From a virus, in the IMG/VR virus record IMGVR_UViG_3300029893_000236, positions 1-51,702 of that record: DNA of 51,702 bases; one strand, given 5' to 3'. Shown here piece after piece: positions 34,252 through 44,833 of the stretch. Each line of letters starts with the position of its first letter. Positions within the stretch are counted from its first letter, which is position 1. Made by a program: the position numbers and the translations under genes. The notes beneath the pieces are model-generated. The model was given only the letters and a program-made list of their open reading frames with translations, was not told the DNA's origin and searched no databases.

Positions 34252-36831
34252 ATGCCTCAGCAAGATGTTACTGGTGTTAAAGTATTTTTAGGGGCTTATG
34301 TTCAAAGGGCGTCTGCATCTTTTGGACTTAATAATACCCCCACTTCTTTAGATATTGATTTGATTGAAGGTCATCCTTATCACCCCGAAGATAGTAGTAA
34401 TGCTGCTACAGGGTTTTTGCGTACTTTGTCACAACCGGGTAATATTACCGGATTTAAATATGGAGCATTAGAATTTGCGGGTATTATTCAAAGTTGGAGA
34501 TCACGTAATGGTCCACAAGGATATAGTTATAACGTTAGATTAGTAGACCCTAGAGTTGTTTTTTCTAATATTATTGTTGGTTTAGATTCTGAAATATTAG
34601 TGCCATCTGGTACTAGTTTGGGAAATGTTTTTAACTTATTGGATTTTTACGATAATCCTACCGATGCTCATATTACACCAGAAGGCGTAACATTTAAAAA
34701 AATACGTGATTATTTAGACAATAGTGGTGTTATTAATATTTATGGTAAAGATTTTACTTTAGTATTTAGTAGTGGTTTTTTAGATCAAGACAATACCACC
34801 AACCCATCTGGTATTCCTACATGGTATCGTATAGCGGGTACCGAAATGTCTTTGGATAGTTTATTACAAAGAGTGGGTCAAGATATGGGTTTGGATTATT
34901 ATGTTTATATTGACTATGATACCCATACTAATCCTACCGGACAAATCGTTATTCAACATATAGACCGTGACCAGTCTAATGATCCTGACCAAATTGCGGT
35001 ATTTGTTAGCGGAATGCAGGATAGTGGCGTATTAATTAATTGGGATTTCGGTCAAGAATTAAGGTCGGAAGCTACTACCGTAATTTTACATGGTGCCCCA
35101 CAAACCTATTGGGTCTTTCCACAGGCTAACGAGATTCGTTCATATTGGGGCAGAACTGATGATGGTAATGTATTATCTTTACCTCGTGATAATGGTTCGG
35201 GTATTGTCTTATTAAACCATATTACCGGGTCGGGGTCATATAGAATAAATAGTACTATTACTTATGACAAAATTGAATACATTAAAACCAGTGGTGTAAC
35301 TTTATATCCTCCTCGTGTACAACGTAATTATTTTCCAAATGTATCGGTTTCAGGTTATTATGCTTCTGAATTAGTAATGCGTGCAGCATTGTATAGTCAG
35401 GATTCTTGGGAAACTATATTATATTATGAACAACCTAATTTCGCTAGTGGATTAGGTATTACAGATCAGCGATTTTTAACTGGTTCCCAATTTCAAAATT
35501 TAGTTACAGATTTATTATCATCGGGATTATCACCATTAGGTTTGGGATTATCTGTTGTTTCTAACCAAATTGTTAATAGAGATGGCGTAACAACCGCATT
35601 AATTAATGCTGTATATGAGGCAACTAGAGAGACGGCTGAACAATATTATGGTAGATCGTGGTTTGTTACTATAGGAAACAGTAGTTGGGCACAAACCGGC
35701 GAATTTAACTCAACTAACCTTTTTCCTGAAGCTGAATTTACTCCTGTTGATTATGCATGGAGTGAACAAAGATCGTTACCTACAGGAAGTTTACTAAATT
35801 ATCCTAGTTTAGCTGTTACACATAATCCGACCTTTAGAGACGAAGTGGGTCGTTTTAGAAGTTTTCTTGGTTGGGTAGATTATGATACATTTACTAATAG
35901 CGAATTTCCGTATCCTATCGATTTATCATTATTAAAACGTGACGAATTTTTTATTGAAAATCAAGGTGATAAATTAGTTGTACCTATTAAGGTAGAACAA
36001 TTTGAACGCGATCCTGATTGGGGTATTGTTACCCTTAATGTTCCTTTACAAGCACAACTTGGACCATCAGGTTACAATCAAGAAAAACAATTTTATGATT
36101 TTTTGATTGCTTTAGGATATACAGAGGCTAATATTTTAAATTTTGGTTTATTATATAATTTAGGTGAAACTCATGATTATGGATTAGCACCACCGAGAGC
36201 ATATAATGTACCTCATAGTAACGATATTTATGGCTTTTTTATTGCAATGCAAAGTACTATTTATAATTTTGGGCCGTTTGTAGCATCTGGTAGTGAAAAT
36301 GGCGGGATAAAAGTAGTTAGGGATTCGTCTTTAGGACCGTGGACTTATGGAAATTACGAAAATTTCCTAACAGCCGGTCAGCAATTGGCGAATTTAGCGG
36401 TAGTTACTGATATTTTGGTTGATTCTGCCGAATTAACTGTAGCAGGTTTACCCGATTTTAATATTGGGGAGTCTATTGGCACCGCCGCTAATATTAATGG
36501 TTTAAGTATTCAATTAGGGGCAGAAGGTTTAACTACTAGATATAGTATTAAAACATTTGCTTTACCTAATCAACGTTTAACTAAACTATTATTTGATAAA
36601 GTGAATTATATGAATAGTGAGATTAATGCTAATAGGAGGGATATTGTTAATTTGGATAAATTTGTGGAAACGACCAAACAAGAATTATTAATTACCAAAC
36701 CATCACAATTACAAAATATTTCTAAGGGTCGAGGTATACAATCTGATCCGGGTCAGATGATTGACATTTCTCCACCGGCACTACCCACTATTTCGGGTAC
36801 GTTTAATCCAATCGGATTTATTTGGGTGTAA
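34252..36831 (+). CDS. Tail hub / tail-associated protein
   Basis: This 859-aa protein is encoded directly after the distal tail gene. The N-terminal ~100 residues (VTGVKVFLGAYVQRASASFGLN...ALEFAGIIQSWRSRNGPQGYSYNVRLVDPRVVF) look like the first barrel of gpD/gp27-type hub proteins that cap the tail tube. The large middle and C-terminal parts are beta-rich with few helices. A helical stretch (LTKLLFDKVNYMNSEINANRRDIVNLDKFVETTKQELL) near the end may trimerise. Hub function is inferred from position and N-terminal pattern. Confidence 0.6.
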   Translation: MPQQDVTGVKVFLGAYVQRASASFGLNNTPTSLDIDLIEGHPYHPEDSSNAATGFLRTLSQPGNITGFKYGALEFAGIIQSWRSRNGPQGYSYNVRLVDPRVVFSNIIVGLDSEILVPSGTSLGNVFNLLDFYDNPTDAHITPEGVTFKKIRDYLDNSGVINIYGKDFTLVFSSGFLDQDNTTNPSGIPTWYRIAGTEMSLDSLLQRVGQDMGLDYYVYIDYDTHTNPTGQIVIQHIDRDQSNDPDQIAVFVSGMQDSGVLINWDFGQELRSEATTVILHGAPQTYWVFPQANEIRSYWGRTDDGNVLSLPRDNGSGIVLLNHITGSGSYRINSTITYDKIEYIKTSGVTLYPPRVQRNYFPNVSVSGYYASELVMRAALYSQDSWETILYYEQPNFASGLGITDQRFLTGSQFQNLVTDLLSSGLSPLGLGLSVVSNQIVNRDGVTTALINAVYEATRETAEQYYGRSWFVTIGNSSWAQTGEFNSTNLFPEAEFTPVDYAWSEQRSLPTGSLLNYPSLAVTHNPTFRDEVGRFRSFLGWVDYDTFTNSEFPYPIDLSLLKRDEFFIENQGDKLVVPIKVEQFERDPDWGIVTLNVPLQAQLGPSGYNQEKQFYDFLIALGYTEANILNFGLLYNLGETHDYGLAPPRAYNVPHSNDIYGFFIAMQSTIYNFGPFVASGSENGGIKVVRDSSLGPWTYGNYENFLTAGQQLANLAVVTDILVDSAELTVAGLPDFNIGESIGTAANINGLSIQLGAEGLTTRYSIKTFALPNQRLTKLLFDKVNYMNSEINANRRDIVNLDKFVETTKQELLITKPSQLQNISKGRGIQSDPGQMIDISPPALPTISGTFNPIGFIWV

Positions 36832-36840
36832 TTAAATTAA

Positions 36841-39675
36841 ATGTGGGAAAAATTTGGATTAACAGATCGTATAGGATTAGAGGGGTTTTTAAGAAATCCT
36901 AGTGGTTATGCTACATCTTATGGGTTAAATTTTAAGGGGTTTTTTAAACCTTTTAAAACCGATTTTAATGCTAGTGGAAATCCACATTATTTTTATCATA
37001 GCATTGCCACATTAAATAGTACCGGGTTTTTTGGTGCCTCAGCATCGGGTTTGAATCCATATGGATTAAATACTTTAAATGATGGTATTCTTTCTGGAAC
37101 TGGTGTTTCCAACAATTTAGGAACACAGATTTCTCCTACTAGTGTCCGTTCTTTGGGTATTAAAACACCTAATACTTTAGTAGGATGGGGATATGATATT
37201 TTTGGATATCCGGCTCCTAACTTTACTGAAGGATGGAATAGTCCGGTATATAGCACTAATGCTACGCCAAGCGGAGCTTGGGGTGATACTACTCCAAGTT
37301 CCGGTTTTAGAAGTACCACTGGTGCTGTTGTATATCACGGAAGTTTAGTAAGTCATCCTTTTTGGCTAGCCGGACCTATTGATTTAAGATGGGATCAACA
37401 TCGTGGAGTATGGTGTGGTAGGGAAAGTGTAAGGGCTGGACATATAATTGCTGCTTATAACACTGGACAAATTATTACTGATTTTTCAAGTGGATATTTT
37501 GCAGAAAATTTAACATATGATATTCAGTCTTTTGATGGATTAGCCAATACTTTTACTATTACTGGTATTTCTCATATAGGACCAAAACCTGAACCCACTT
37601 CTTATAAAGTGTTCGCTTGGTCATCAGGAAGTTTTTGTTTTGTTGTTCAACATCAGCATACTGGTCTACATAAGCCTAAATTTGGTATGTGGACTATAGA
37701 GCCGCCTGATACCGAAGCGTGTACTAGTTTAAGTACTGTTCCAGGTGGTATTGGTGGTGGGGGTGGTACTGGTGGTGATATTACGATTAGCGGTTTGCCT
37801 GTATATTGTGGTTCGGGTTGTGGTAGACCCTGGGATTCTAGTGGTTGGTTAATTGGTTCTGGTTTGTTTGATGGATTGGCACATACACCAATGTTGTTAG
37901 AATATGGTGGATTAGGATTAAACGTTTTATCTACTGGTGATATATTAATTGGTAGTTCGGGTAATAAAGTAGGTAAATTTACATTAAAAGAAGGAAGTGG
38001 TATTTCTATTAATGTTAGTGGTTATACCGCTGCTAGTGGAATTATCACCATTGCTTTATCAACAGGTGTAGCTTTCATTGAAGCGGGTGTTAATACCAAT
38101 ATTACTGAGTTACAAGGTTTAACTACGCCCTTAAGTATTGCTCAAGGAGGAACTTCATCTACTGGAAAGGTTTGGGTTGATTTAACTACGGCCCAAACCG
38201 TTGGTGGTAAGAAGACCTTTACTAGTGGTGTTCGTTCATATGGCGATAATTATGATAGTTTGGCGTATGGATTTTATACAAATCAATACGCAGGCATGTA
38301 TTATGCTGTAAGCACGAGTGGCGTTGGTATTGCTACTTCGGGTTTAGCAAATACGGTATTTAATCCTACTGGTGTTCGTGTTAATACACGAATGGTAATT
38401 AAAAACGATTGGGAAACAGATAGTGCTGCACCAGTTTTAGTATTACATCAAAATACTAATTTAGCTGGTACGGGTGGTATTATACCTACTGGTCATTTAA
38501 TTGAATTTAGACATTTAAATAGTACTTTGTTGGGATATTTTGATCATACGGGTACTTTAGCATCACGGTATTATCGCATAGGTGTTACAGGATCACAAAC
38601 TACAGTTAGTGGTTCTGCCACTTCAGATATTAACATTACGTTGCCTAATATAGGATGTACCTTATTAGAACGTCATGGGCAAGATACACCCACCCTTATT
38701 ACGGGAAATATTTCCAATTATCAGATTACTCCTAGTTCTAATTTTATTAGATTGCGTTCAAACGCTCATGGTTATAGAATTGACGGATTATCTACTCCAT
38801 ATACTGGTCGTATGGTATATTTAACTAATGCTGGTACGGGTGACATTATTATCACACATAACAATTTTGCTAGTGCTACATATCCGTTTTGGTTGCCGAT
38901 ACAAACTAATATGGTTATAAGACCTTATGATGTTTGGACCTGTTTGTTTGATGGAGAAATTGCCCGTTGGAGAGTTTTAAACGGTTATGAAGAATATTTA
39001 AGAGATCCTATTTTTGTAGCCACTTTGTTTGATGATTTTGCAGGAGGAAGAGCAGTAGCGTGGTCTGTTGGTAATACTAATTATAATTATGGTAATGCTA
39101 ATGGTGGAAATATTAATCATAATATGGGTAATGGAAGTGGAGAATGGTGTGGTGTACAATTATTAACCGGAACTGGTAATAATGGTAAAGCTTATATACA
39201 TTATGATAATGATTGGACGGTAAATGGTGGTCTGATTTTAGATGCATTGGTGGCATTAGATTTAATAGACGATTTATCTAACACTTGTAGTATAGCGGTA
39301 GGGGCTAATTTTAATACATCGGTTCAGGGTAATCAGGCATTACAATTTAAGTATACTACTAATCATAGTGGGTGGATTTGTGAATCGCGTGGTTCAGCAG
39401 TAAGCACAGAAACTAATACAAATGTATTGTTAAGTAATAATACTTGGTATCACTTACGACTTATTTTTGATACCGATGGAAATAAAGCATCATTTTATAT
39501 TAATGATATGTATAATCCAGTGGCTACACATACGGGTAATTTTCCCGATCCTACTATAGATATTATACCAATGAGAATTGGTATTTATAAAACATCGGGT
39601 ACTACTGAAAGAATATTAAGTATAGATATGACTCAAGTACGTCATGTACGAACTAGTCGTAGATTAATCGGTTAG
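36841..39675 (+). CDS. Tail fibre protein with C-terminal LamG-like domain
   Basis: This 944-aa protein carries classic fibre repeats: LSIAQGGTSSTGKVWV and TAQTVGGKKTFTSGVRS near residues 435-465. A poly-Gly linker (GGIGGGGGTGGD) lies around 305, and the C-terminus is concanavalin/LamG-like (NNTWYHLRLIFDTDGNKASFYIND...MRIGIYKT), a frequent sugar-binding tip. The N-terminus is Gly/Ser/Pro-rich and probably attaches to the tail tip. It would bind the host surface. Confidence 0.8.
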   Translation: MWEKFGLTDRIGLEGFLRNPSGYATSYGLNFKGFFKPFKTDFNASGNPHYFYHSIATLNSTGFFGASASGLNPYGLNTLNDGILSGTGVSNNLGTQISPTSVRSLGIKTPNTLVGWGYDIFGYPAPNFTEGWNSPVYSTNATPSGAWGDTTPSSGFRSTTGAVVYHGSLVSHPFWLAGPIDLRWDQHRGVWCGRESVRAGHIIAAYNTGQIITDFSSGYFAENLTYDIQSFDGLANTFTITGISHIGPKPEPTSYKVFAWSSGSFCFVVQHQHTGLHKPKFGMWTIEPPDTEACTSLSTVPGGIGGGGGTGGDITISGLPVYCGSGCGRPWDSSGWLIGSGLFDGLAHTPMLLEYGGLGLNVLSTGDILIGSSGNKVGKFTLKEGSGISINVSGYTAASGIITIALSTGVAFIEAGVNTNITELQGLTTPLSIAQGGTSSTGKVWVDLTTAQTVGGKKTFTSGVRSYGDNYDSLAYGFYTNQYAGMYYAVSTSGVGIATSGLANTVFNPTGVRVNTRMVIKNDWETDSAAPVLVLHQNTNLAGTGGIIPTGHLIEFRHLNSTLLGYFDHTGTLASRYYRIGVTGSQTTVSGSATSDINITLPNIGCTLLERHGQDTPTLITGNISNYQITPSSNFIRLRSNAHGYRIDGLSTPYTGRMVYLTNAGTGDIIITHNNFASATYPFWLPIQTNMVIRPYDVWTCLFDGEIARWRVLNGYEEYLRDPIFVATLFDDFAGGRAVAWSVGNTNYNYGNANGGNINHNMGNGSGEWCGVQLLTGTGNNGKAYIHYDNDWTVNGGLILDALVALDLIDDLSNTCSIAVGANFNTSVQGNQALQFKYTTNHSGWICESRGSAVSTETNTNVLLSNNTWYHLRLIFDTDGNKASFYINDMYNPVATHTGNFPDPTIDIIPMRIGIYKTSGTTERILSIDMTQVRHVRTSRRLIG

Positions 39676-39685
39676 TTAATAAATT

Positions 39686-42600
39686 ATGGGTGATCAATTA
39701 AGATATTATAATAATAAACTGCTTCTAATTGACAACCGTTTGGCTTTGTGTTGTTGTGATACGCAATCTGATTTTTATTGGGAAGGCATCCCATGTGAAA
39801 TGACCCTACCTTATAGAGAAGTATGTAAGGAATGGGATCAGTGTCAATATGAAAAAAGGGTGTTTTTTCACGCAGGATCATTATGTTTAGGTAATACTAA
39901 TAGAATATGTGAATGTCAGAGGTTACAAGTTGATGGATGGACCAACATTTTAAATGGTCATTATACCGGAATTTTGGATATTCAGTGGACTACCTCTGTA
40001 CCAGATACTACAGAAATTAATTGGACAGATACGGAAGTAACTGTTATTACTACTGGATACGTTACTGGTATTCCTGTTTCATCTAATACTCTTATTTCTG
40101 ATATATTTTTGTCGTTAACAACGATATCTCCATTTTGGAACCCAACTATTAATATTAACGTGGGACACTTGTTTAATGCTCCTGCACGAATAGTAGCACC
40201 CGATAGTGGAATATATTTGTTTACTAATGATACTGCTAGTTGGGATAGTAAAGATTCCCATTTAATTTTAAGTTGGGGTGGTAAACTTAGTAATCCTGTA
40301 TATTTTGATCCTGACGCGGAAATATTTGCTAGTGGTTTACAAGCAGAATTACGAAACAACTTAGTTGGTAATGATGATGTTGATGTTATTGTTAATAGTG
40401 GTTGGGTAGAATATTACTTTTTTGGAACTAAAGAAGATAAAAGACTGTTCGAGATTTCGTTTCATGGTTCGTTATGCGGTATAGAATACAATAATATATT
40501 AGTTAATGATATGTTATTTGTGCCTAGTGGGGCATCACCATCGGTAGTGGCTACAGGAATATACGGGGATTATATTCTCAATTCATATCTAGCATTGGGT
40601 AGTGAATCTGAATATAATTATTTAGGTAATAGTGGAATATGTCCATACGAAAATGCTATTACTTATCCGGGTGGTCCTTCTTGGTTTGTGTCGGGTTTAG
40701 AGTGTTGTCCCCAACGTGGGACAGTATTAGGTCCAAATCAAACTAATCGTTTAGAAGTTATAGCGGGTATTTCAGGTTATTGTTATAATGGGTGTTCTAA
40801 TCAAGACCCTTTTAGTGTATTTAGATGGTCTAATTTAGATAACATTGTATGGGTTCCTACGGGGAGTGAGGGGGGGTCGGGATGTTATGCAGTTTCTCCA
40901 TATTATTTCCTTTTTGGAATGGAGGGTAGATTCGAGTTTGACCATTGGTTTAATAGAAATTTATTTATAAAACCGGATTGTGATTTTGCCACTAATTGTC
41001 AAGATGAAATTCCGTGTAATTGTTATCCTGAATTATTTATAGCACAGTTTCATAAAGATGTTCCTTGGGGGCCGTTTGGGGCGTATTATCCCGATATTTA
41101 TAATGATACGCATTTAGCATGGACTGAACCATATAATAATTCAAATAACCCGGCAGGCGGTCCTAGTTATTTATCATTAACATTTGCTACTAGATTTGGT
41201 GCGGATTATGCACCAGAAGGTACTATTAAAACTATTGGTACATGGTTAGAGACAAAGAAAATTGTCGTTAGAGCCTCTGTACATCGTCCTATTTCTTTTT
41301 ATGTAGGTACGGGTGCCTATGACGACTTAGATTTCTTTATAGAAATTGATCCTACTACTGTTAGTTCTGATTTTACTTGGAATTACGGTGGTACTCCTGG
41401 TTGTAGTTATGTAGAGTTTACCTTTGATACTAGTGGTAAAACAGTAGGTGATTTTTTGAATGGTATCAATGCTATAAAAATAGATGATTGGCATTGTAAT
41501 CTATTTGCTTTTTGTCCGGCTAGTAGTGGTGCAAAAACTATATCTGCTTCTAAAATTATTAATAATTCTGCCGATTTGTTTGAGCAAGAATATGCTACAG
41601 ATATTTTAGGTTTATCATCCGTTCCTGGTGGAGATGGACCGGATTCTGATTCTAGTTTATATAGTGGATCAGATATTATTGGTGGTTTATTATCTTATGA
41701 AGATATGTTTGGTGGTTGTTCTTCAGTATCTATTGGTTGTGATGCTAATAGAACAAGGTATAATTTATTTGTTCCAACTACTATTTATGTTCCAATGTGG
41801 ATGACACCTACTGGCACCGCTGTTGCATCAGAGGCTATTCCGCCCCCAATGTGTAGATTGTATGATAATAAATTGCCTAAAGAAAGTGGAGATACATCGG
41901 AATATTATGATGTTTCACGTAATACCCATGCCTGGTGGTCTAGTATACAAGGTTGTCGTAATTCGGTAATTCATATTAAACCTAATACACAAGCATTGGA
42001 CCCATTTTCTGTTTTAAATATTTCTGTAGTTAGCGGTATTATTTATGTGGTAGGTAGTGGAACTACTACTGGTGTGGTAGAAGAACCATTTTCTCGTAGT
42101 GGTATTATTAATACCAATAAAAATGAAGAATATACTGTAGGAGATTGTATTGATGATTTAAACAATTTAACTTTTAATTATATTGGAGTTGGTACATATA
42201 ATCCTCTTATTGCTACTACAGGAGTTGGTGCTACAGGTTTTATTATTTGGTTAGACGATGTAACTTTTAGAAATACTTCTAGTCAAGCAGTATATACATC
42301 GGGTGTTGGATATAGTCATACTACTTATAATTTTAGTTATAAAGAACCCTTGCTAGATAAAACCCCCGTTAATATATTGGGGGCATCTACTACACTAGAA
42401 TCTTGGATTCGTAGACGATGTGGTTGGACGGAATTAGGTGGTAGTACTGAACACGATCCTAAATTGCCTCCTTGTATTTTTCCTAATGCAGTTATTTATG
42501 AAAACGGTATTGAAGTTGATTGTGATAGTGACGAGGTTGTATCAGTAAATTGGTTATCTAGAGTTGGATGTGATAGTTATATTTGCAAAACTGAATGGTA

Positions 42601-44347
42601 TATCCGGGCTGAACGTTGTCCGTGTAATACGGTATATAGGTGTGATGGTATTAATGGTCGTGTTATTCCACACCCTGTTAATCATAATGACCAATCTAAT
42701 GCCAATTATTATGTAGAAGATTATGCTTTTAATCAACCTACATTATATGTGTGTCAACACAATTTTCACCCTGAATGCAATATTCCTATGATGGTTAAAG
42801 TACCATTCCAAATAATCCACGTTCCTACACAGACTGTAGTAGGATATCAGGATGGTGATGATAATTTACCTTGGTCAGATTTAAAATGTTTATTTTGTAA
42901 TGAACAAACACCTTGTCACCCGTTTGATTCTCTATTTTTTGGTTGGTGTCAAGTTATTGATCCTACGGGTGGCACACTAGTTAAAGAAGAAGATATTCCT
43001 AGAGAATCTATTCCAACAGCTTATATTATTCCTAGGTCGTGGGGAGTATTCTGTTCTACTCATGTTTGGAATTTTGATCCTCATCTTACACAATTCGGCA
43101 CCTTGCCCAACATTATTTTACGTACTAACACCTATCAAAATGGTGCTGTGTCGCCTAGTTTTCATCATCAGATACCAGAAGGATGTTTGGCTTCTCCTAA
43201 TGGAACCAATTGTTTTGGATTGGCCGGTGGTGTATGTGGTTCCTGTGATAATTGGGATAATATTGTAGGAGCAATGCCGGTTGATAGTAATGGCCCCAAT
43301 AAAAATTACGCACTTAAAGTTTTATTCCGACCCGCATTATTTCCGGTAACTTTTGCTGATATATGTGGAACCCCACATACAGAATGTGATTATCGTGTTG
43401 ATGTTTCGTGTGGTACTGTTTGTTGTGAATGTTTTTATACGTGTAATCCGGGTGACGGATGTTATGATCAATATGTTACTGATCCATTTACACAAGATAT
43501 TACTTATGACAGATCGGTTACTATTACTAATAATGTTCAACCTTGTGTATTGGGTGATTTAGGTCCATTATGTAATTTTCAAATATGTGTATGTTTTGTC
43601 CAAGGTAATTGCTTGCCTCCATGTTGGGGAGTATTATATGATTATACCGAGGAAACTCATGTAGATGTGTTTCAAAACAGTTGTAATTGTGTTGCTGAGG
43701 GTAATACGGTACAAACATATACTGTGGTTTTTGATGGTTGTCCTAATACCCCAATTAGTGGTGCTTGTTGGTCATATAATAATCCGTGTAATATTATTAG
43801 TCCGGCTCCTCAATGGTGTGGTGATGTAGTAACTACCACTTATGATTGTAATAATTATCCTACATTGGTGGCTGATAATTTGTGTTGTGGTACCCCTTGT
43901 ACTGGTATTGAGGTACGTAGGCCGGATTCTGGTGTAGGGTGTATGGGTTCTACTACCTCATTTCAGGAATATGCTGATTATTATATAGAAATTTGTAAAA
44001 CCGTTAATTCTGGTAATTGCGAAGCTGTTGAAGCTTCTCATAGTAGAACACAAAGATATATTGCTTCGGGCATTAGTCCTTTTGACGGTAAACAATTAGG
44101 ACATAGTGATTGTGAAGGGGGAATATTTGAGTTTATTAATGAATGGTTGGATGAAGCGAATTTAGTTATTAATAATAAAATTTGGACTTCTTGTACTATC
44201 CAAGAAATTGTTGTACCCATGAGTTATTCTGGAATCAGATCTTGGATTACAACGGCATCTGGGTATCTTTGTGGTATTCAACAAATATTTGTTGCTAGTG
44301 GTGATATTGTTAATGATCCTAGATTTTTAGGATCGAATACGTGTTAA
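39686..44347 (+). CDS. Giant cysteine-rich tail-tip or fibre protein
   Basis: This 1553-aa protein has roughly 75-80 cysteines by hand count, very unusual for a phage tail protein. They occur as CCC (near residue 22), CEC, CCP, CNC, CPC, VCCEC and NLCCGTPC. The rest is beta-rich with SG, NN and W-rich turns. The arrangement suggests many disulphides or bound metal, and hence an extracellular, protease-resistant appendage. It starts 10 bases after the fibre gene and lies in the tail operon, so a virion location is likely. I recognise no family. Confidence 0.65.
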   Translation: MGDQLRYYNNKLLLIDNRLALCCCDTQSDFYWEGIPCEMTLPYREVCKEWDQCQYEKRVFFHAGSLCLGNTNRICECQRLQVDGWTNILNGHYTGILDIQWTTSVPDTTEINWTDTEVTVITTGYVTGIPVSSNTLISDIFLSLTTISPFWNPTININVGHLFNAPARIVAPDSGIYLFTNDTASWDSKDSHLILSWGGKLSNPVYFDPDAEIFASGLQAELRNNLVGNDDVDVIVNSGWVEYYFFGTKEDKRLFEISFHGSLCGIEYNNILVNDMLFVPSGASPSVVATGIYGDYILNSYLALGSESEYNYLGNSGICPYENAITYPGGPSWFVSGLECCPQRGTVLGPNQTNRLEVIAGISGYCYNGCSNQDPFSVFRWSNLDNIVWVPTGSEGGSGCYAVSPYYFLFGMEGRFEFDHWFNRNLFIKPDCDFATNCQDEIPCNCYPELFIAQFHKDVPWGPFGAYYPDIYNDTHLAWTEPYNNSNNPAGGPSYLSLTFATRFGADYAPEGTIKTIGTWLETKKIVVRASVHRPISFYVGTGAYDDLDFFIEIDPTTVSSDFTWNYGGTPGCSYVEFTFDTSGKTVGDFLNGINAIKIDDWHCNLFAFCPASSGAKTISASKIINNSADLFEQEYATDILGLSSVPGGDGPDSDSSLYSGSDIIGGLLSYEDMFGGCSSVSIGCDANRTRYNLFVPTTIYVPMWMTPTGTAVASEAIPPPMCRLYDNKLPKESGDTSEYYDVSRNTHAWWSSIQGCRNSVIHIKPNTQALDPFSVLNISVVSGIIYVVGSGTTTGVVEEPFSRSGIINTNKNEEYTVGDCIDDLNNLTFNYIGVGTYNPLIATTGVGATGFIIWLDDVTFRNTSSQAVYTSGVGYSHTTYNFSYKEPLLDKTPVNILGASTTLESWIRRRCGWTELGGSTEHDPKLPPCIFPNAVIYENGIEVDCDSDEVVSVNWLSRVGCDSYICKTEWYIRAERCPCNTVYRCDGINGRVIPHPVNHNDQSNANYYVEDYAFNQPTLYVCQHNFHPECNIPMMVKVPFQIIHVPTQTVVGYQDGDDNLPWSDLKCLFCNEQTPCHPFDSLFFGWCQVIDPTGGTLVKEEDIPRESIPTAYIIPRSWGVFCSTHVWNFDPHLTQFGTLPNIILRTNTYQNGAVSPSFHHQIPEGCLASPNGTNCFGLAGGVCGSCDNWDNIVGAMPVDSNGPNKNYALKVLFRPALFPVTFADICGTPHTECDYRVDVSCGTVCCECFYTCNPGDGCYDQYVTDPFTQDITYDRSVTITNNVQPCVLGDLGPLCNFQICVCFVQGNCLPPCWGVLYDYTEETHVDVFQNSCNCVAEGNTVQTYTVVFDGCPNTPISGACWSYNNPCNIISPAPQWCGDVVTTTYDCNNYPTLVADNLCCGTPCTGIEVRRPDSGVGCMGSTTSFQEYADYYIEICKTVNSGNCEAVEASHSRTQRYIASGISPFDGKQLGHSDCEGGIFEFINEWLDEANLVINNKIWTSCTIQEIVVPMSYSGIRSWITTASGYLCGIQQIFVASGDIVNDPRFLGSNTC

Positions 44348-44366
44348 ATATGAAAGGACAAATGTA

Positions 44367-44825
44367 ATGAGATGCGGTGGATGCGGGAATAACAGAATAC
44401 AACCAAACCACAATACAAATTCTGTGTCGGCACCACAGAGTTTAACATTGGTTGATGAACATTTATTAAATAATAAGGTGGCTGATCAAAATGTTTTTAA
44501 AAATTTACGACAGGCAGCATTACAACAACCTGATAAATTGTTATGGTTTAAAGATGGTATTAGTAAAATTATTAAATGTTTAAAAGGAAAAACTCTATAT
44601 TTTGATGAAGATATTCAAAAAAATAGAGATGTATGTCGAGAATGTCAATATTCTACCAAAGACAGTAACGGAAAATTAACATTAAAATCACAATGTATGG
44701 CTCCCGATCCAGAAAAAAACAACGCTCCTTGCGGTTGTTTTATTGTTTGTAAAACACAAACAGGTTTTTGTCCTCAAAAAAAATGGACCACCACTGTTTT
44801 GACTGTAAAACGAGATGGTGAATAA
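44367..44825 (+). CDS. Small cysteine-rich protein
   Basis: This 152-aa protein begins MRCGGCGNN and has a C-terminal block with CRECQ, QC, PCGC, VC and FC spacing, ten cysteines in all, suggesting zinc binding or disulphides. The middle is helical (LRQAALQQPDKLLWFKDGISKIIKCLKG). AAAGGAC lies upstream of the ATG. Directly after the 1553-aa cysteine-rich gene it may be a partner or assembly factor of that protein. Function is unknown. Confidence 0.55.
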   Translation: MRCGGCGNNRIQPNHNTNSVSAPQSLTLVDEHLLNNKVADQNVFKNLRQAALQQPDKLLWFKDGISKIIKCLKGKTLYFDEDIQKNRDVCRECQYSTKDSNGKLTLKSQCMAPDPEKNNAPCGCFIVCKTQTGFCPQKKWTTTVLTVKRDGE

Positions 44826-44833
44826 TTAGTTAT

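Noticed and set aside
36996-37319. 107-aa minus-strand frame inside the fibre gene
   Set aside because: Antisense shadow with no ribosome binding site; the fibre protein covers it.
39982-40359. 125-aa minus-strand frame inside the cysteine-rich gene
   Set aside because: Shadow frame without a start signal or motif; similar frames at 42554, 43062, 43337, 43353 and 43527 rejected for the same reason.
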